DNA from: an uncultured bacterium
Lineage (GTDB): Bacteria > Bacillota > Clostridia > Lachnospirales > Lachnospiraceae
Assembly: GCA_947643595.1 (NCBI GenBank)
Contig: CANRWP010000022.1
Span: 1-49,333, forward strand
Reading direction: 5' to 3'
DNA: 49,333 nt
The position numbers were made by a program, and so were the translations under genes. Shown piece by piece: positions 1-9,166 of the stretch. The notes below the pieces were generated by a model that saw only the letters and a program-made list of their open reading frames with translations, had not been told where the DNA came from and searched no databases. How positions within the stretch are numbered: position 1 is the stretch's first letter; each line of letters starts with the position of its first letter.

Positions 1-33
1 TGTAAAATAAGGAAATTTTTTATTTAGTTTTAT

Positions 34-774
34 TTAGCAAGTGGCAAACTCGGGAGGCGTCCATTTCCCGAATATCACGGCTGCTATCGATATAAATCCC
101 TGTCCCGCAATGGTAATCGGGGTAAACTGTGATACAATGCCGAGCGTTACCGCCGCCCCGCCAAATCCCGCAAAAACACCGGAAGCGATCACACATCCAA
201 AGCGCAGCCTGTTGACTTTTATACCGAGAGTATCCGCTGCGGCCGGATGCTCGCCCACCGCCTGCAGATGCAGTCCCCATTTCGTCTTATAAAACAACCA
301 CCACATTCCCGCCGCCATCAGAAAGGCGATCACAACCGTGACATCCATATTCAGATTTCCAAGCAATCCCTCCGCAGGAATATCTCCGAATATTTTAGGA
401 ATCTTGTCATTGACCGGCTGCGTGGATGTAGCCCCGTCAAACAACAGACTGCAGATAAACAGCGCTGCGCCCGGTCCGATCAGATTAACTGCAATACCCG
501 AAACAGTCTGGTCGCACTGAAACACCATGGACGCCGCCGCGTGCAGAGCAGCCAGAACTCCTCCCGCCAGGCCGGCACATAAAAATCCAAACCATGCATT
601 TCCCGAGAAATAACAGACTGCCGCTCCTGCAAAAGCCCCTATCGTCATCATTCCCTCAACGCCGATATTAATAACACCAGTTTTTTCTGATATCAGATTA
701 CCTAATCCCGCAAAAACCATCGGTGTTGAGTACATCAAAGTGATTGCTATCAACAATGTAATACTATTCAGCAT
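34..774 (-). pseudogene. ABC transporter permease, NupQ-like, 3' end replaced
   Basis: This is the second membrane permease of a nucleoside/purine ABC importer of the BMP-NupOPQ kind. It begins at the ATG at 774, preceded by GGAG, although an open frame runs further upstream. Hydrophobic segments and the family signature GVINIGVEGMM are present. The sequence matches the family as far as FGKWTP, then reads PEFATC and stops, so roughly the last 50-60 residues expected of a family of about 300 are missing. The start overlaps the end of the preceding permease by 11 bases, as in an intact operon. The stop lies in a tandem pair of TTTTATTTAG at 18-37, which is not family sequence. Read as a 3'-truncated remnant; an assembly join is the alternative. 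Confidence 0.75.
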
Positions 775-1246
775 GACTTTTTCTCCTTCCCCCACATTTT
801 TCAAGCAGACGGGGTACGCCCTGTATGATCGCCACAAAGAATACGATCGTCCCAATCGTAATATTGATAATTTCCGTCAGCGCTCCCACTTCATATTGAA
901 GAGCCTGGCCGCCGTACAGCAATCCTCCGAATAAGAGCCCCGAGAAGATACAGCCCACGGGCGAACTTCCGGCAATCAGAGCGACGCCCAGCCCGTTCGT
1001 GCCCATCCCCTCAAAAGCGCTGAGTACGGTTACTTTATGCGGAGAATTTCCTGTGATATAGAGCGCAGCGCCAAGTCCCGCCACCGCTCCGGCGATCAGC
1101 ATAACATCCAGCATATTCTTTCTGATATTGATACCCACCGCCTCCGCAGCATATTTGTTATACCCTACCGCCTGCAGCTCAAATCCCTTGATTGTATTTT
1201 TCAGCAGAACGGCGAGCAATACCGCTGTTTGTACAGGTATTATGAA
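764..1246 (-). pseudogene. ABC transporter permease, NupP-like, C-terminal fragment
   Basis: Only the C-terminal half of the first permease of a nucleoside/purine importer remains. Family sequence starts at about GFELQAVGYNKYAAEAVGIN and continues through membrane segments to a natural-looking end, KCGGRRKSHAE. Full-length members have about 350 residues, so some 200 N-terminal residues are absent. Reading upstream in frame, a stop codon occurs at 1247-1249, the only nearby start is a TTG at 1219, and no ribosome site is visible. The ATPase gene expected upstream (nupO-like) is absent, with a dCMP deaminase in its place. With its neighbour this looks like the middle of an importer operon cut out at both ends. 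Confidence 0.72.
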
Positions 1247-1350
1247 TTATTTTTAGTTTCAGAAATATGACAAATGTCAGCCTTGATGGATATCCATTTC
1301 TTTTCTCTTTTTTTCACAAAAACTCTATCTTGATTTTGTGCAAAACGCGC

Positions 1351-1386
1351 AAAAGCCGCGGGTGATATCGCTCATCCACGGCTTTT
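1351..1386 (-). terminator. Hairpin after the dCMP deaminase gene
   Basis: AAAAGCCG and CGGCTTTT form the ends of a stem of about 15 pairs, including G-U pairs and one mismatch, closed by a short loop. It lies 26 bases past the deaminase stop. The T-run is modest on either strand. Confidence 0.55.
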
Positions 1387-1411
1387 CCTTTTCTCTCTTC
1401 TGTTTTCGATT

Positions 1412-1909
1412 TTACTGCTCTTTGTACTCCTGATACCACTTCATCTCTTTTGCCGGTATGGAAACATAACAGTCTGCGCCCTCCCCGGTGCGCAAGATAA
1501 CATTCCGAATCCCCGCCTGAATGATCATCCGCGCGCAAAGCGGACACGGTCCTGCTTTATACACGGAATTGTCCTCAGGGTTTACACCTGCCAGATACAA
1601 ATCCGCTCCCAGCGTCTGTTCACGTGAGCAGTTTAGCAGCGCATTCTGTTCCGCGTGCACCGCTCTGCACATTTCATAGCCCTGTCCTCTGTGAAGTCCC
1701 AGTCTGATCCTCGGGCATTCTCCGGTATCACAACAGTTATCAAGCCCTCTCGGGGAACCGTTATATCCTGTGGAGATCACTGCATCGTCTTTTACGATCA
1801 CCGCTCCATATTTTCGTTTCAGACATGTGCTGCGATAGGCAAATGTTTCCGCCACATTCAAATAAGTATCCGTCTGTGATATTCTTCCTTTTCCAATCGA
1901 TTTTACCAT
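1412..1909 (-). CDS. dCMP/deoxycytidylate deaminase family protein
   Basis: A zinc-dependent cytidine/deoxycytidylate deaminase, 165 residues, cytosolic. The catalytic HAE triad is at residues 85-87 and the second zinc site PCPLC at 121-125. The N-terminal half has the YGAVIVKDD and TGYNGSPRG segments typical of dCMP deaminase and ComEB rather than of tRNA or free-cytidine deaminases. The family converts dCMP to dUMP, feeding thymidylate synthesis. The ATG at 1909 is preceded by AGGT. It is monocistronic or last in its unit, with a hairpin just downstream. ComEB is the usual annotation in Firmicutes, but no competence genes are nearby, so I leave the symbol blank. Confidence 0.9.
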   Translation of the reverse strand: MVKSIGKGRISQTDTYLNVAETFAYRSTCLKRKYGAVIVKDDAVISTGYNGSPRGLDNCCDTGECPRIRLGLHRGQGYEMCRAVHAEQNALLNCSREQTLGADLYLAGVNPEDNSVYKAGPCPLCARMIIQAGIRNVILRTGEGADCYVSIPAKEMKWYQEYKEQ

Positions 1910-1958
1910 ATTTTACCTGTTCCACACTCTGCATCTCAATTTTTTGCACAAATTGCTT

Positions 1959-2843
1959 CTACGCCTCGATCTCTATCAGCTCATACTCCCTGCTGCCAAA
2001 TCCCAGCTCAGCCGCGGCCTCTATCGTGTGCACGCCATGCCTCGACTCCAGGCGCTCCAGAAAATGAGCCCTGCCCGGATCATCGGAAGCATAGATCAGA
2101 TCAATACATGCCTGATCTAACGCCACCGGGTCAAGGGAAGACAAAATGCCGATATCCTTCATGCAGGGATCTTCCGCCACCGCGCAACAGTCACAGTCCA
2201 CGGAGAGATTGCACATGATATTAATATATGCGAGATTTCCCTTGAAGAAATCTACCACGGAACCAGCGGCATCCGCCATCGCCTCGCAGAAAGTATCCTG
2301 GGGAGCCACATGGTCCCAGAAGCCCTCCTGGGTATCGGATTCCCCTGCCGAATGAATCAGACATTTTCCCGCCGTAGATGCGCAGCCGATGGAGAGCTGC
2401 TTTAAAGCTCCGCCGTAACCGCCCATCGGGTGCCCCTTAAAGTGCGACAGTACGAGCATGGAATCATAATTTTCAATATTCTTCCCGAGGCGGTTTTCCT
2501 TCAGCGCTTTTCCGTCCGGGATCTCCACTGTCAGATCCGGTCCTTCCGCATCCAGGATATCAATATTGAAACACCCGGACCAGCCGTGCTTTTTCATCAG
2601 CTGTCTGTGTTTCTCCGTTGTATTCCTCGCCCCATTGTAGGCGGTATTGCACTCTACCACCGCAGCACCCACTTTCTCGATGACCGGTCTCCAGAATTCC
2701 GGACGAAGGAAATTCTGATTCCCGTCCTCCCCGGAATGCACTTTCGCCGCCACTTTCCCCGTCAGGGGTTTTCCCAACAATTCGTACATCTCCAACACTT
2801 TTTCCGGCGTGATCGTTCTTGTAAAATAGACTTTTGATTTCAT
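1959..2843 (-). CDS. DUF362 domain-containing protein
   Basis: A 294-residue protein of the DUF362 family. The ATG at 2843 follows a GGAGGG ribosome site. Typical segments are VHSGEDGNQNFLRPEFWRP near the N-terminus, LSHFKGHPMGGYGGALKQL at the centre, and a C-terminal DPVALDQACIDLI. Some family members carry a C-terminal ferredoxin domain with two 4Fe-4S clusters; this one does not, although it has a local cysteine cluster (CNLSVDCDCCAVAEDPCM) at about residues 210-230. The biochemical role of the family is not settled and I assign none. Confidence 0.85.
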   Translation of the reverse strand: MKSKVYFTRTITPEKVLEMYELLGKPLTGKVAAKVHSGEDGNQNFLRPEFWRPVIEKVGAAVVECNTAYNGARNTTEKHRQLMKKHGWSGCFNIDILDAEGPDLTVEIPDGKALKENRLGKNIENYDSMLVLSHFKGHPMGGYGGALKQLSIGCASTAGKCLIHSAGESDTQEGFWDHVAPQDTFCEAMADAAGSVVDFFKGNLAYINIMCNLSVDCDCCAVAEDPCMKDIGILSSLDPVALDQACIDLIYASDDPGRAHFLERLESRHGVHTIEAAAELGFGSREYELIEIEA

Positions 2844-2952
2844 GCATACCCTCCATCTCTGTTATGTTATACACTATAATTAACTTATCTACTTAACATT
2901 CTATCCCAGCCGGTCGGAATTGTCATCTGTTTTTTATTTTACCACTGTCCCG

Positions 2953-5900
2953 TCACTTCTCAATCCATACCTCCCCCGCTGCCGCCCATTGTCCCGCATC
3001 CTCCCGGACAAACGGCACCGTCGCATAGTCATAGGAATCCTGCCCTCTCTCCAAAACGGACAGCGTCATCTCCATCTCTTCTCTCTCCTCCGACAGACTC
3101 CATTTTCCAACGTTGTAATCCATGATTTCGATTCCGCGCGGCGCATAGAACGCCCGCACCGCCTCCCCGGCTATTTTCTCCACGTCTTTCCGGTCCGCCG
3201 ATGCCACATCCCGGATAAAAAACCGGCTTCCGTCGTACAGCACTTCCGCCTCCAGACAGCCGTCCCCATAGGCGGGCTCCACACTCCCCTCCCTGCTGCC
3301 GCAGGAGACAAGCGTCCGGAGCTTTATTGTTCCGTCCGCAAACGCAAAGGATACCCTTGATGTATTAATTCTTATCTCCTCGTAAGAAACGCCTTGTTCC
3401 TCCCGCAGTTCGGGTGATATCTGTCTTCCGCCCAGCGCGATCACTTTTCCGTTATCACTCTCCTCAAAGGAAAGCCTTCGCAGCAGTTCCTCCGCATACG
3501 CTCCGCCCGGGTACTCACAGGCTTTTACCTGTCCCGCTTTCCTGTCAAGCATCCAGAGCTGCTCCTGCCAGACGCCGGTGCCCTTGCCCCACAAAAGCTT
3601 CACCGCCAGCTCAGGAGCGCCATCCCCGTCATAATCCGCCTCCTGCACGCCGGGCGCCATGAGCGTAATGCCATCGGTGATAAACGGCACCAAGATTTCT
3701 GTCAGGGAATCCTTCTCCTCCAATATCATGGACTGATAATCTCCCGCCCCGTACAGCTTGTAGTTCTCCGTTTCACCGAGCAGATACAGCCTTCTCTCCG
3801 CTCCCGCTCCATGTTCCGCCGGCAGCGCAAAAAACCTCTCTTCTTCCCTGACATCCTCCACCGTCATCTCTTCTATCTTTCCATCCCACGGCACTGTCAG
3901 GGACGCTGTCTGCGTCAGATCGATCTCCTCCAGAAGGACGTTCTCCCCCTTTCCGGTCGTCCTGTCCACAGTGTACCAGTCCCCTGTGTGGGCGCTGCCG
4001 ACGATCTCATTCTCCCCGTTCAGAAATTCATCGTAGTCGTAAAGCCAGATAAGCACCTCGTTCCCATCGTTGCTGTCTATGGTCACATGGGCGGGCGCGA
4101 AGCCATGTTCCCTGCGAAAGAAATTTTCCGCCATCTCCACCAGCTCCCCGTTGCTGTGGTATCCCGCCATGCCGTCGTCCGCCTCTGTCTCCGAAGTTTC
4201 GCCTGTCTCGCCGCTCTCCGCCTGCGCCGTGCCCCCTTCTCTTTTCTCTCTCATGATCCCATCGATCTGTCTTCTCAGTTCTTCCGCCGGTCTGTCCGAG
4301 ACGATCAGATGAACAAGTATGACACAACTGTCATCTTTCCATATCTCTCCGGTCTTCTCCATAAACTTTTCCGCCTCAAAAATATGCCTGGGAGGCAGCG
4401 TAAGCATACCGTCCCCATAGTAACTCGCCAACAAAACGATGTCCTCACCCAGCCGAAACCGATGTTCCAGTTTCTCCTCCACTGCCATGCTGAAAGAATT
4501 TCCGATGGCAGTCGTCTCAGACAGATCAAATGTAAACGCCCTGAACAGAGACTCCGGTCCGTCCGATGTCGTATAGTCCGGCACACTGTAAGAGTTTACC
4601 GATTTCACAAAAGCGCCTGTCACTGTGTCCGACTCCAGCGACCTCGAGTAGAAAGCCTCCCCCTTCTTTTGTTTCCGCTCCGCTCCTCTCTCCGGCAGCA
4701 GCGCCTGACAGTCCAGGACTTCCGTCCCGACGAGTTCGCCGTATTCATACTGCTCCAGATAGAGCCCATAGCTCGCAGCATCTCTGCTCAACCGGTAGTT
4801 CAGCCTGTAGCTTTCCTGCAGGATCGGTACGCTCTCCTCCTCCTGTCTGATCTGAATACTCTGCCACTGCTTATCCACGCTGACAAAACCTCTGGTGACG
4901 CAGGCATAAAGCCCCGCGAGCCCCGCCGCTGCCGCCAGCGTTCCCAGAATCACCGTGTTTTTTTTCTTTGCCGTGATCCTCTCCAGCCTTTGTTTCAGAT
5001 TTTTCGCGTTGCCCGACATCGCCGTGGTCATTGAAAAACAGTCCGCAGAAAAACCCTTCACCGGCACAAAACGTAACAACAATTCCCCATACCGTCTCCT
5101 CTCCTGCCCATCCATCAGCCTTACCGCCGCCTCATCGCATGCCAGCTCGCAGTCCTGTCTGGACAGATACGCCGCAAGCCACACGAGCGGATGATACCAG
5201 TACAGGCAGACACAAATCATTCTCACCAGCCCCCACACTGTGTCCCCGTGAAAATAGTGGCACATCTCATGCCGCAGGATGCAGGGCAGAAGTTGACTAT
5301 CTTCCGCCAGATCTTTCGGGACATAGATGCGCCTCCCAAACAGGCAGGGTGTCGGCAGTCCTTCCACGCTGTAAGCCCGGAGCATCCTTCCGCCGCCCGC
5401 AGATACTTTTCTCACTTCTTCCATCTTCGTCTCGGGCAGCGCCACTCGCCTTTGCCGCAAATATCTCCACAGCCGCACATGACAGGCCATCATCCACGCC
5501 GCACAAAACAGACTTCCCGTCCCCAGTATCCCCGCAAACCACAGCGGCACTTTCCATACATTATCCGCATAATGCACCAGGCGCAGTTTCGTCATCCGAT
5601 ACCAGCGCTCCAAACGCGAAACCTGCTTCCCTTCAGTTCCCACGTATTCCGGCGTCACGCCCGTGTCTGTGCCGGCGACGGTGCTTTCCATCCCCTGATC
5701 GCTGTTCGCCCACAGATTCCCGGCTGCTGTCTGTCCGCTCTGCGCTTTCTCCTGCACTATTCCGCCCGCCTGCGCTGCAGCGAGTTCTTCCGCCGATATG
5801 TGCTCCCCTAAAAATTCCTCCCGACTGTCCTGCGCCACCAGTCTCAGCACGGAAAACTCACCTTCCGCATCCGGCACCGGAAAGACAAGCAGCTTCACCG

Positions 5901-6015
5901 CCACGAGAAGCCAGACCGCATACTGCAGCCGCGCGCTGATATGTCTCCTGAAGGCAGCGCGCAGAAGCAGGACGATACAAATAAAAAAAGTGGTCGTAAA
6001 AAGTATGTTATACAT
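2953..6015 (-). CDS. M56 family (BlaR1-like) membrane metallopeptidase with very large C-terminal region
   Basis: A 1020-residue membrane zinc protease of the BlaR1/MecR1 type. Membrane segments are visible near 1-20, 33-50, 157-178 and 356-376. The catalytic HEMCH is at 249-253 and the downstream glutamate lies in CELACDEAAV. In the known family, ligand sensing outside activates the protease, which leads to cleavage of the partner repressor. BlaR1 has about 600 residues and ends in a penicillin-binding sensor. Here the outer part is about 640 residues, rich in acidic residues, with no SxxK/KTG penicillin-binding pattern that I can see. Part of it (about 660-900) resembles lipoprotein-like beta sheets. 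It overlaps the BlaI-type gene by 8 bases, so the two form one sensor-repressor unit. The signal sensed is unknown. Confidence 0.85.
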   Translation of the reverse strand: MYNILFTTTFFICIVLLLRAAFRRHISARLQYAVWLLVAVKLLVFPVPDAEGEFSVLRLVAQDSREEFLGEHISAEELAAAQAGGIVQEKAQSGQTAAGNLWANSDQGMESTVAGTDTGVTPEYVGTEGKQVSRLERWYRMTKLRLVHYADNVWKVPLWFAGILGTGSLFCAAWMMACHVRLWRYLRQRRVALPETKMEEVRKVSAGGGRMLRAYSVEGLPTPCLFGRRIYVPKDLAEDSQLLPCILRHEMCHYFHGDTVWGLVRMICVCLYWYHPLVWLAAYLSRQDCELACDEAAVRLMDGQERRRYGELLLRFVPVKGFSADCFSMTTAMSGNAKNLKQRLERITAKKKNTVILGTLAAAAGLAGLYACVTRGFVSVDKQWQSIQIRQEEESVPILQESYRLNYRLSRDAASYGLYLEQYEYGELVGTEVLDCQALLPERGAERKQKKGEAFYSRSLESDTVTGAFVKSVNSYSVPDYTTSDGPESLFRAFTFDLSETTAIGNSFSMAVEEKLEHRFRLGEDIVLLASYYGDGMLTLPPRHIFEAEKFMEKTGEIWKDDSCVILVHLIVSDRPAEELRRQIDGIMREKREGGTAQAESGETGETSETEADDGMAGYHSNGELVEMAENFFRREHGFAPAHVTIDSNDGNEVLIWLYDYDEFLNGENEIVGSAHTGDWYTVDRTTGKGENVLLEEIDLTQTASLTVPWDGKIEEMTVEDVREEERFFALPAEHGAGAERRLYLLGETENYKLYGAGDYQSMILEEKDSLTEILVPFITDGITLMAPGVQEADYDGDGAPELAVKLLWGKGTGVWQEQLWMLDRKAGQVKACEYPGGAYAEELLRRLSFEESDNGKVIALGGRQISPELREEQGVSYEEIRINTSRVSFAFADGTIKLRTLVSCGSREGSVEPAYGDGCLEAEVLYDGSRFFIRDVASADRKDVEKIAGEAVRAFYAPRGIEIMDYNVGKWSLSEEREEMEMTLSVLERGQDSYDYATVPFVREDAGQWAAAGEVWIEK

Positions 6016-6388
6016 CCCGTTCCTCCGCCTGTTCCAGAATTTTATGCAGTTCCTCCATGTCCTCTTTCGACAACGCCCGCTGCTGCACCATTGTATTTAA
6101 CATCATGCCCATTTTCCCCTGAAAAACCCTGTCCAGAAAATCCTCCGTCTCCTGCAAGACCGCTTCCTCCCGCTCCAGATCGGGGTAATACAGCTTTGCC
6201 TTCTCCCCCTCCTCATAGTGCAGAGCGCCTTTCTCCTCCATCCGCTTCAGAAACGACATCACCGTATGCTTCGTCCAGCCCGTCTCGGCTTTCAACGTAT
6301 TCGTGATCTGCATCATCGTCCGTGGCGCCTGCCCCCACAAGAGATTCATGATCTTCCATTCTGCGTCCGACAAATTTACTTTTTTCAT
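6008..6388 (-). CDS. BlaI/MecI/CopY family transcriptional repressor
   Basis: A 126-residue winged-helix repressor. The DNA-binding domain covers about residues 1-70 (LSDAEWKIMNLLW, then TVMSFLKRMEEKGAL), followed by a helical dimerisation tail. The start at 6388 is preferred over an in-frame ATG at 6400 because the GGAGG ribosome site lies between them and would overlap the upstream ATG. The gene is translationally coupled to the M56 protease. In the family the repressor binds a dyad at its own promoter and is inactivated by cleavage; a fitting dyad overlaps the promoter at 6424-6477. Confidence 0.92.
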   Translation of the reverse strand: MKKVNLSDAEWKIMNLLWGQAPRTMMQITNTLKAETGWTKHTVMSFLKRMEEKGALHYEEGEKAKLYYPDLEREEAVLQETEDFLDRVFQGKMGMMLNTMVQQRALSKEDMEELHKILEQAEERDV

Positions 6389-6423
6389 GTTTCCTCCCAT
6401 CTCTGCCCTGCCAAAACAAAGCA

Positions 6424-6477
6424 GGTTGACAATCGCTTACCTTTTAAGTATAAATCAATGGTAAGCATTTGTCAACC
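6424..6477. repeat. 18-base inverted repeat, probable operator of the BlaI-type repressor
   Basis: The arms 6424-6441 and 6460-6477 are inverted copies matching at 16 of 18 positions (GGTTGACAA..GCTTACC), separated by 18 bases. One arm contains the -35 box and the spacer contains the -10 box, so a bound dimer would block the promoter. BlaI-type repressors act on dyads at their own promoter; the assignment of this dyad is inference. Confidence 0.65.
6447..6475 (-). promoter_or_regulatory. Promoter of the BlaI-M56 operon
   Basis: On the minus strand, TTGACA (6470-6475) and TATACT (6447-6452) are separated by 17 bases, close to the vegetative sigma-A consensus. Confidence 0.8.
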
Positions 6478-6517
6478 TTATTATATATCTATCTCTTTAT
6501 GCTCTTTTATTATCCTG

Positions 6518-9073
6518 CTATCTTCCCGTCCTCATGTAGGTAATGAACTGGTTCCCGTTCTCCTGCAGCATCTGCGCGGCGTCATTCATCCCCATTTTAT
6601 AGACCGTTCCGTCCGTCGGATCCATAACCACGATATTCAGTTCGTTAAACCCTGTAATCAGCAGTGCCCTTTCATCCTCCAGCGTCGTCAGCACAGGGAT
6701 ATCCTGATTCGTGTAATACAAAATTGCGTCCAGCGCACAGCCCGTCAGATCCAGCACCTGAATGTCGGGAATATTCTCCTGCAGGATCTCCACCGTCGTC
6801 ATGCCGCTGTCCAGCATATACTGTGTACTGCGGTTGACTCCCTCAAATTCCAGTATAGTATTTAAGCATACCGCAAGCTGGCTCGTGGTATCCGACTCCA
6901 TCTCACCGCCGGTAATCTTCATAATCTGGTTTCTCGTCACACGGTTTCCCCTGTACCAGACATAATTCCCTGTGTCGTCTATCACAACGCCCGCCGCCTC
7001 ATAGGCCGCATTGACAGCCAGCGCCTCCTCTGTATACACGCCTGTAAGTCCGTGGATCGTGTAGACAAAGAAACGTTTCATCACTTCCTCGGACTCCTGC
7101 AGGATGATCTGATGTTCTCCCTCAAACAGCATTTCCCGGGGCGTCAGCAGCTGCAGAGTGTCCGTATTGATGTTGCTCTTCACTGCGATCTGTGTCAGAG
7201 TCTCCATCACATCCACGACCACGGTCTCCACCAGATTCTTCCCCACGTCTTCCTCTCTGCTGTACATGATCTGATCGTTATCTACTTCCACATAGACCTG
7301 TTCGCCGCTCTCCTCGTCCACGCTCTTCTGTACCCGGTAGAGCATGATCTGATTTTCTTCCACGTCACAGGATGTGACATACGTGTCAGGAATTCTGTAC
7401 TCCTTCAAAAGATTTTCTTTTTCATCCTGTATCCGGACCGTATACATCGGAAAAAATATTCTGCCGGAGCTGTCCTTCGCCACATCCTTTCTGTCCGCTA
7501 TACCGTAGATCAGATCGTCCCCCATGAACCCGAGGGGCTGCACATATTCCCCGTAGCCCGCCTCCACCGTCATACGCTTCCCGCTCATCAGATTCATGAA
7601 CTGCATGGATTCGGCAGCGTACCGGCCGCCCTCTATCCACGCCAGCATCTTCCCGTTTTCGGAAACCTTAAAGCTGTCCCCGCTCATATTTTCCGCAATG
7701 ATTCGGTATTGCTTCGTCGAAAGATTTATCTCATAGATCGTGCTGTCCATCATCATATAAAAACGGCTGTTATTTCCGGCAAAAGAAAGCCTGTCCATAT
7801 CCTGTTCCAGCAGTTCCGGCGATTTTGTGTAGGGGACAAAAACCATCTCCTCTATCATATTCTGGCTGCTGTTATAGTAATTGACCTGCACACCATTCTC
7901 ACCTTCGTGGTGGCCTCTGTTCATATAGCCATATACGACAAACTGCACATTTCCGGCCTCATCCACATTCAACACCTTGATCTTATGTCTGTCATATATC
8001 GTACGTCTGTCGCAGTTGTCCTCGTTCTGAAAGCTGAACAAAAGAGCCAGCTTGTTATCCGCCACATTGTACGAAAACAGTCTGTTTCCCACCACAAAAG
8101 CGAAAATATTACCTCCGTCGCACTCCGTCAGCCTGACCTGCTCCGCCCCCTGTATCCCCAGGGATATCTTATTGTTATTATAAATCTCTTTTTTCTCGTC
8201 AAACAACTGGGACATTTCCCGCTCAAAATCAAGCAGATACATGCGGTCCGCGGTATACCTTATCCTGTAATATTCCGTCACAAGGTACTCTTCCTCTCTG
8301 CCCTCATACGGAATCTTCACCTGATAACGCACCTGATAGGATGCAGTCTGAGGCATCATCTCCTTGATATCCACAACCGCCTCCGACGTCTTCTCCACAG
8401 ACAGATCTCCCCATGTCACCTGATTCCAGCTGCTGTGGATATCCACTCTGCTGAAAGTACTGTTATCGCCGTCCTTATTGGATTCCAGATACATCGCGAG
8501 ATTTTCTTCCACATTCGCTTTGTCGAAAGTATCCTCGTGAAACCTCCTGACAAACTCCGTCTTCTCCCATACATGATAATCTTCTCCCAGCAGGATCCTG
8601 GTATAATAGCGGATATCCCGCCCGGAATCAAGGCGAAGGATGATAATAAAATTATACTCTCTGTCCTGCTCCAGCAGATCCTTCACCATGAAATCCGCTG
8701 TGAGCAGAGTCTCCGTCTCCTCAAAATCCGTAATTTCGGTATCCTCGATCAGACGGCTTCCGTCGCTGCTCCTGACCTGATAGGAGACCGACTCTATGCC
8801 TGTCCCAAATTTTTCCACCGTAATGCCGAGATCTCTGCCGTTCTCCAGAGGCGTTATCGTATCACGCATATGCGCGGCATCCATCTCATTCCGGTAACCG
8901 TGAAGGCAGTTTACAAGTTCCCCCGAAACATTCATATAGACAAGAGGATACGACGCCGGAGGCATCTCCGCCGTCATATCCGTGTTCCCCAGATTCATAA
9001 CCGTCTCAAACAGAAATAACGCCGCAAACAGCACTATTCCAAAAAATATTCCCTTTAAAACCGATTTTTTCAT
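6518..9073 (-). CDS. Membrane-anchored extracytoplasmic protein, 851 residues, unknown function
   Basis: The start at 9073 has GGGAG six bases upstream. Residues 7-27 form an uncleaved-looking signal anchor (FFGIVLFAALFLFETVM), so the body is probably outside the cell. Residues of about 60-300 look like a beta-rich ligand domain. About 310-660 contain repeated short strand patterns of a possible propeller (FAFVVGNRLFSYN, MLAWIEGGRYA). The last 130 residues resemble a papain-fold C39-like peptidase domain: IPVLTTLEDERALLITGFN then IVVMDPTDG, but the histidine usually found before the GYD/GFN turn is replaced. I do not recognise a named family. The gene stands alone, with BlaI downstream in the same direction. 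Confidence 0.75.
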   Translation of the reverse strand: MKKSVLKGIFFGIVLFAALFLFETVMNLGNTDMTAEMPPASYPLVYMNVSGELVNCLHGYRNEMDAAHMRDTITPLENGRDLGITVEKFGTGIESVSYQVRSSDGSRLIEDTEITDFEETETLLTADFMVKDLLEQDREYNFIIILRLDSGRDIRYYTRILLGEDYHVWEKTEFVRRFHEDTFDKANVEENLAMYLESNKDGDNSTFSRVDIHSSWNQVTWGDLSVEKTSEAVVDIKEMMPQTASYQVRYQVKIPYEGREEEYLVTEYYRIRYTADRMYLLDFEREMSQLFDEKKEIYNNNKISLGIQGAEQVRLTECDGGNIFAFVVGNRLFSYNVADNKLALLFSFQNEDNCDRRTIYDRHKIKVLNVDEAGNVQFVVYGYMNRGHHEGENGVQVNYYNSSQNMIEEMVFVPYTKSPELLEQDMDRLSFAGNNSRFYMMMDSTIYEINLSTKQYRIIAENMSGDSFKVSENGKMLAWIEGGRYAAESMQFMNLMSGKRMTVEAGYGEYVQPLGFMGDDLIYGIADRKDVAKDSSGRIFFPMYTVRIQDEKENLLKEYRIPDTYVTSCDVEENQIMLYRVQKSVDEESGEQVYVEVDNDQIMYSREEDVGKNLVETVVVDVMETLTQIAVKSNINTDTLQLLTPREMLFEGEHQIILQESEEVMKRFFVYTIHGLTGVYTEEALAVNAAYEAAGVVIDDTGNYVWYRGNRVTRNQIMKITGGEMESDTTSQLAVCLNTILEFEGVNRSTQYMLDSGMTTVEILQENIPDIQVLDLTGCALDAILYYTNQDIPVLTTLEDERALLITGFNELNIVVMDPTDGTVYKMGMNDAAQMLQENGNQFITYMRTGR

Positions 9074-9166
9074 CTATGCTCCCTTAGTGACCGCTACATT
9101 TTTCTCAGAACGAAAGCGTGGCTCATCAGGAATATATCAATCGGGCATCCAGCTTTCAATAATATT

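Noticed and set aside
3811..5034. Open frame of 407 codons on the plus strand
   Set aside because: Antisense to the M56 peptidase with Arg/Pro/His-rich composition; no family features.
7052..9019. Open frame of 655 codons on the plus strand
   Set aside because: Antisense shadow of the 851-residue protein; basic, repetitive composition, no start signal.
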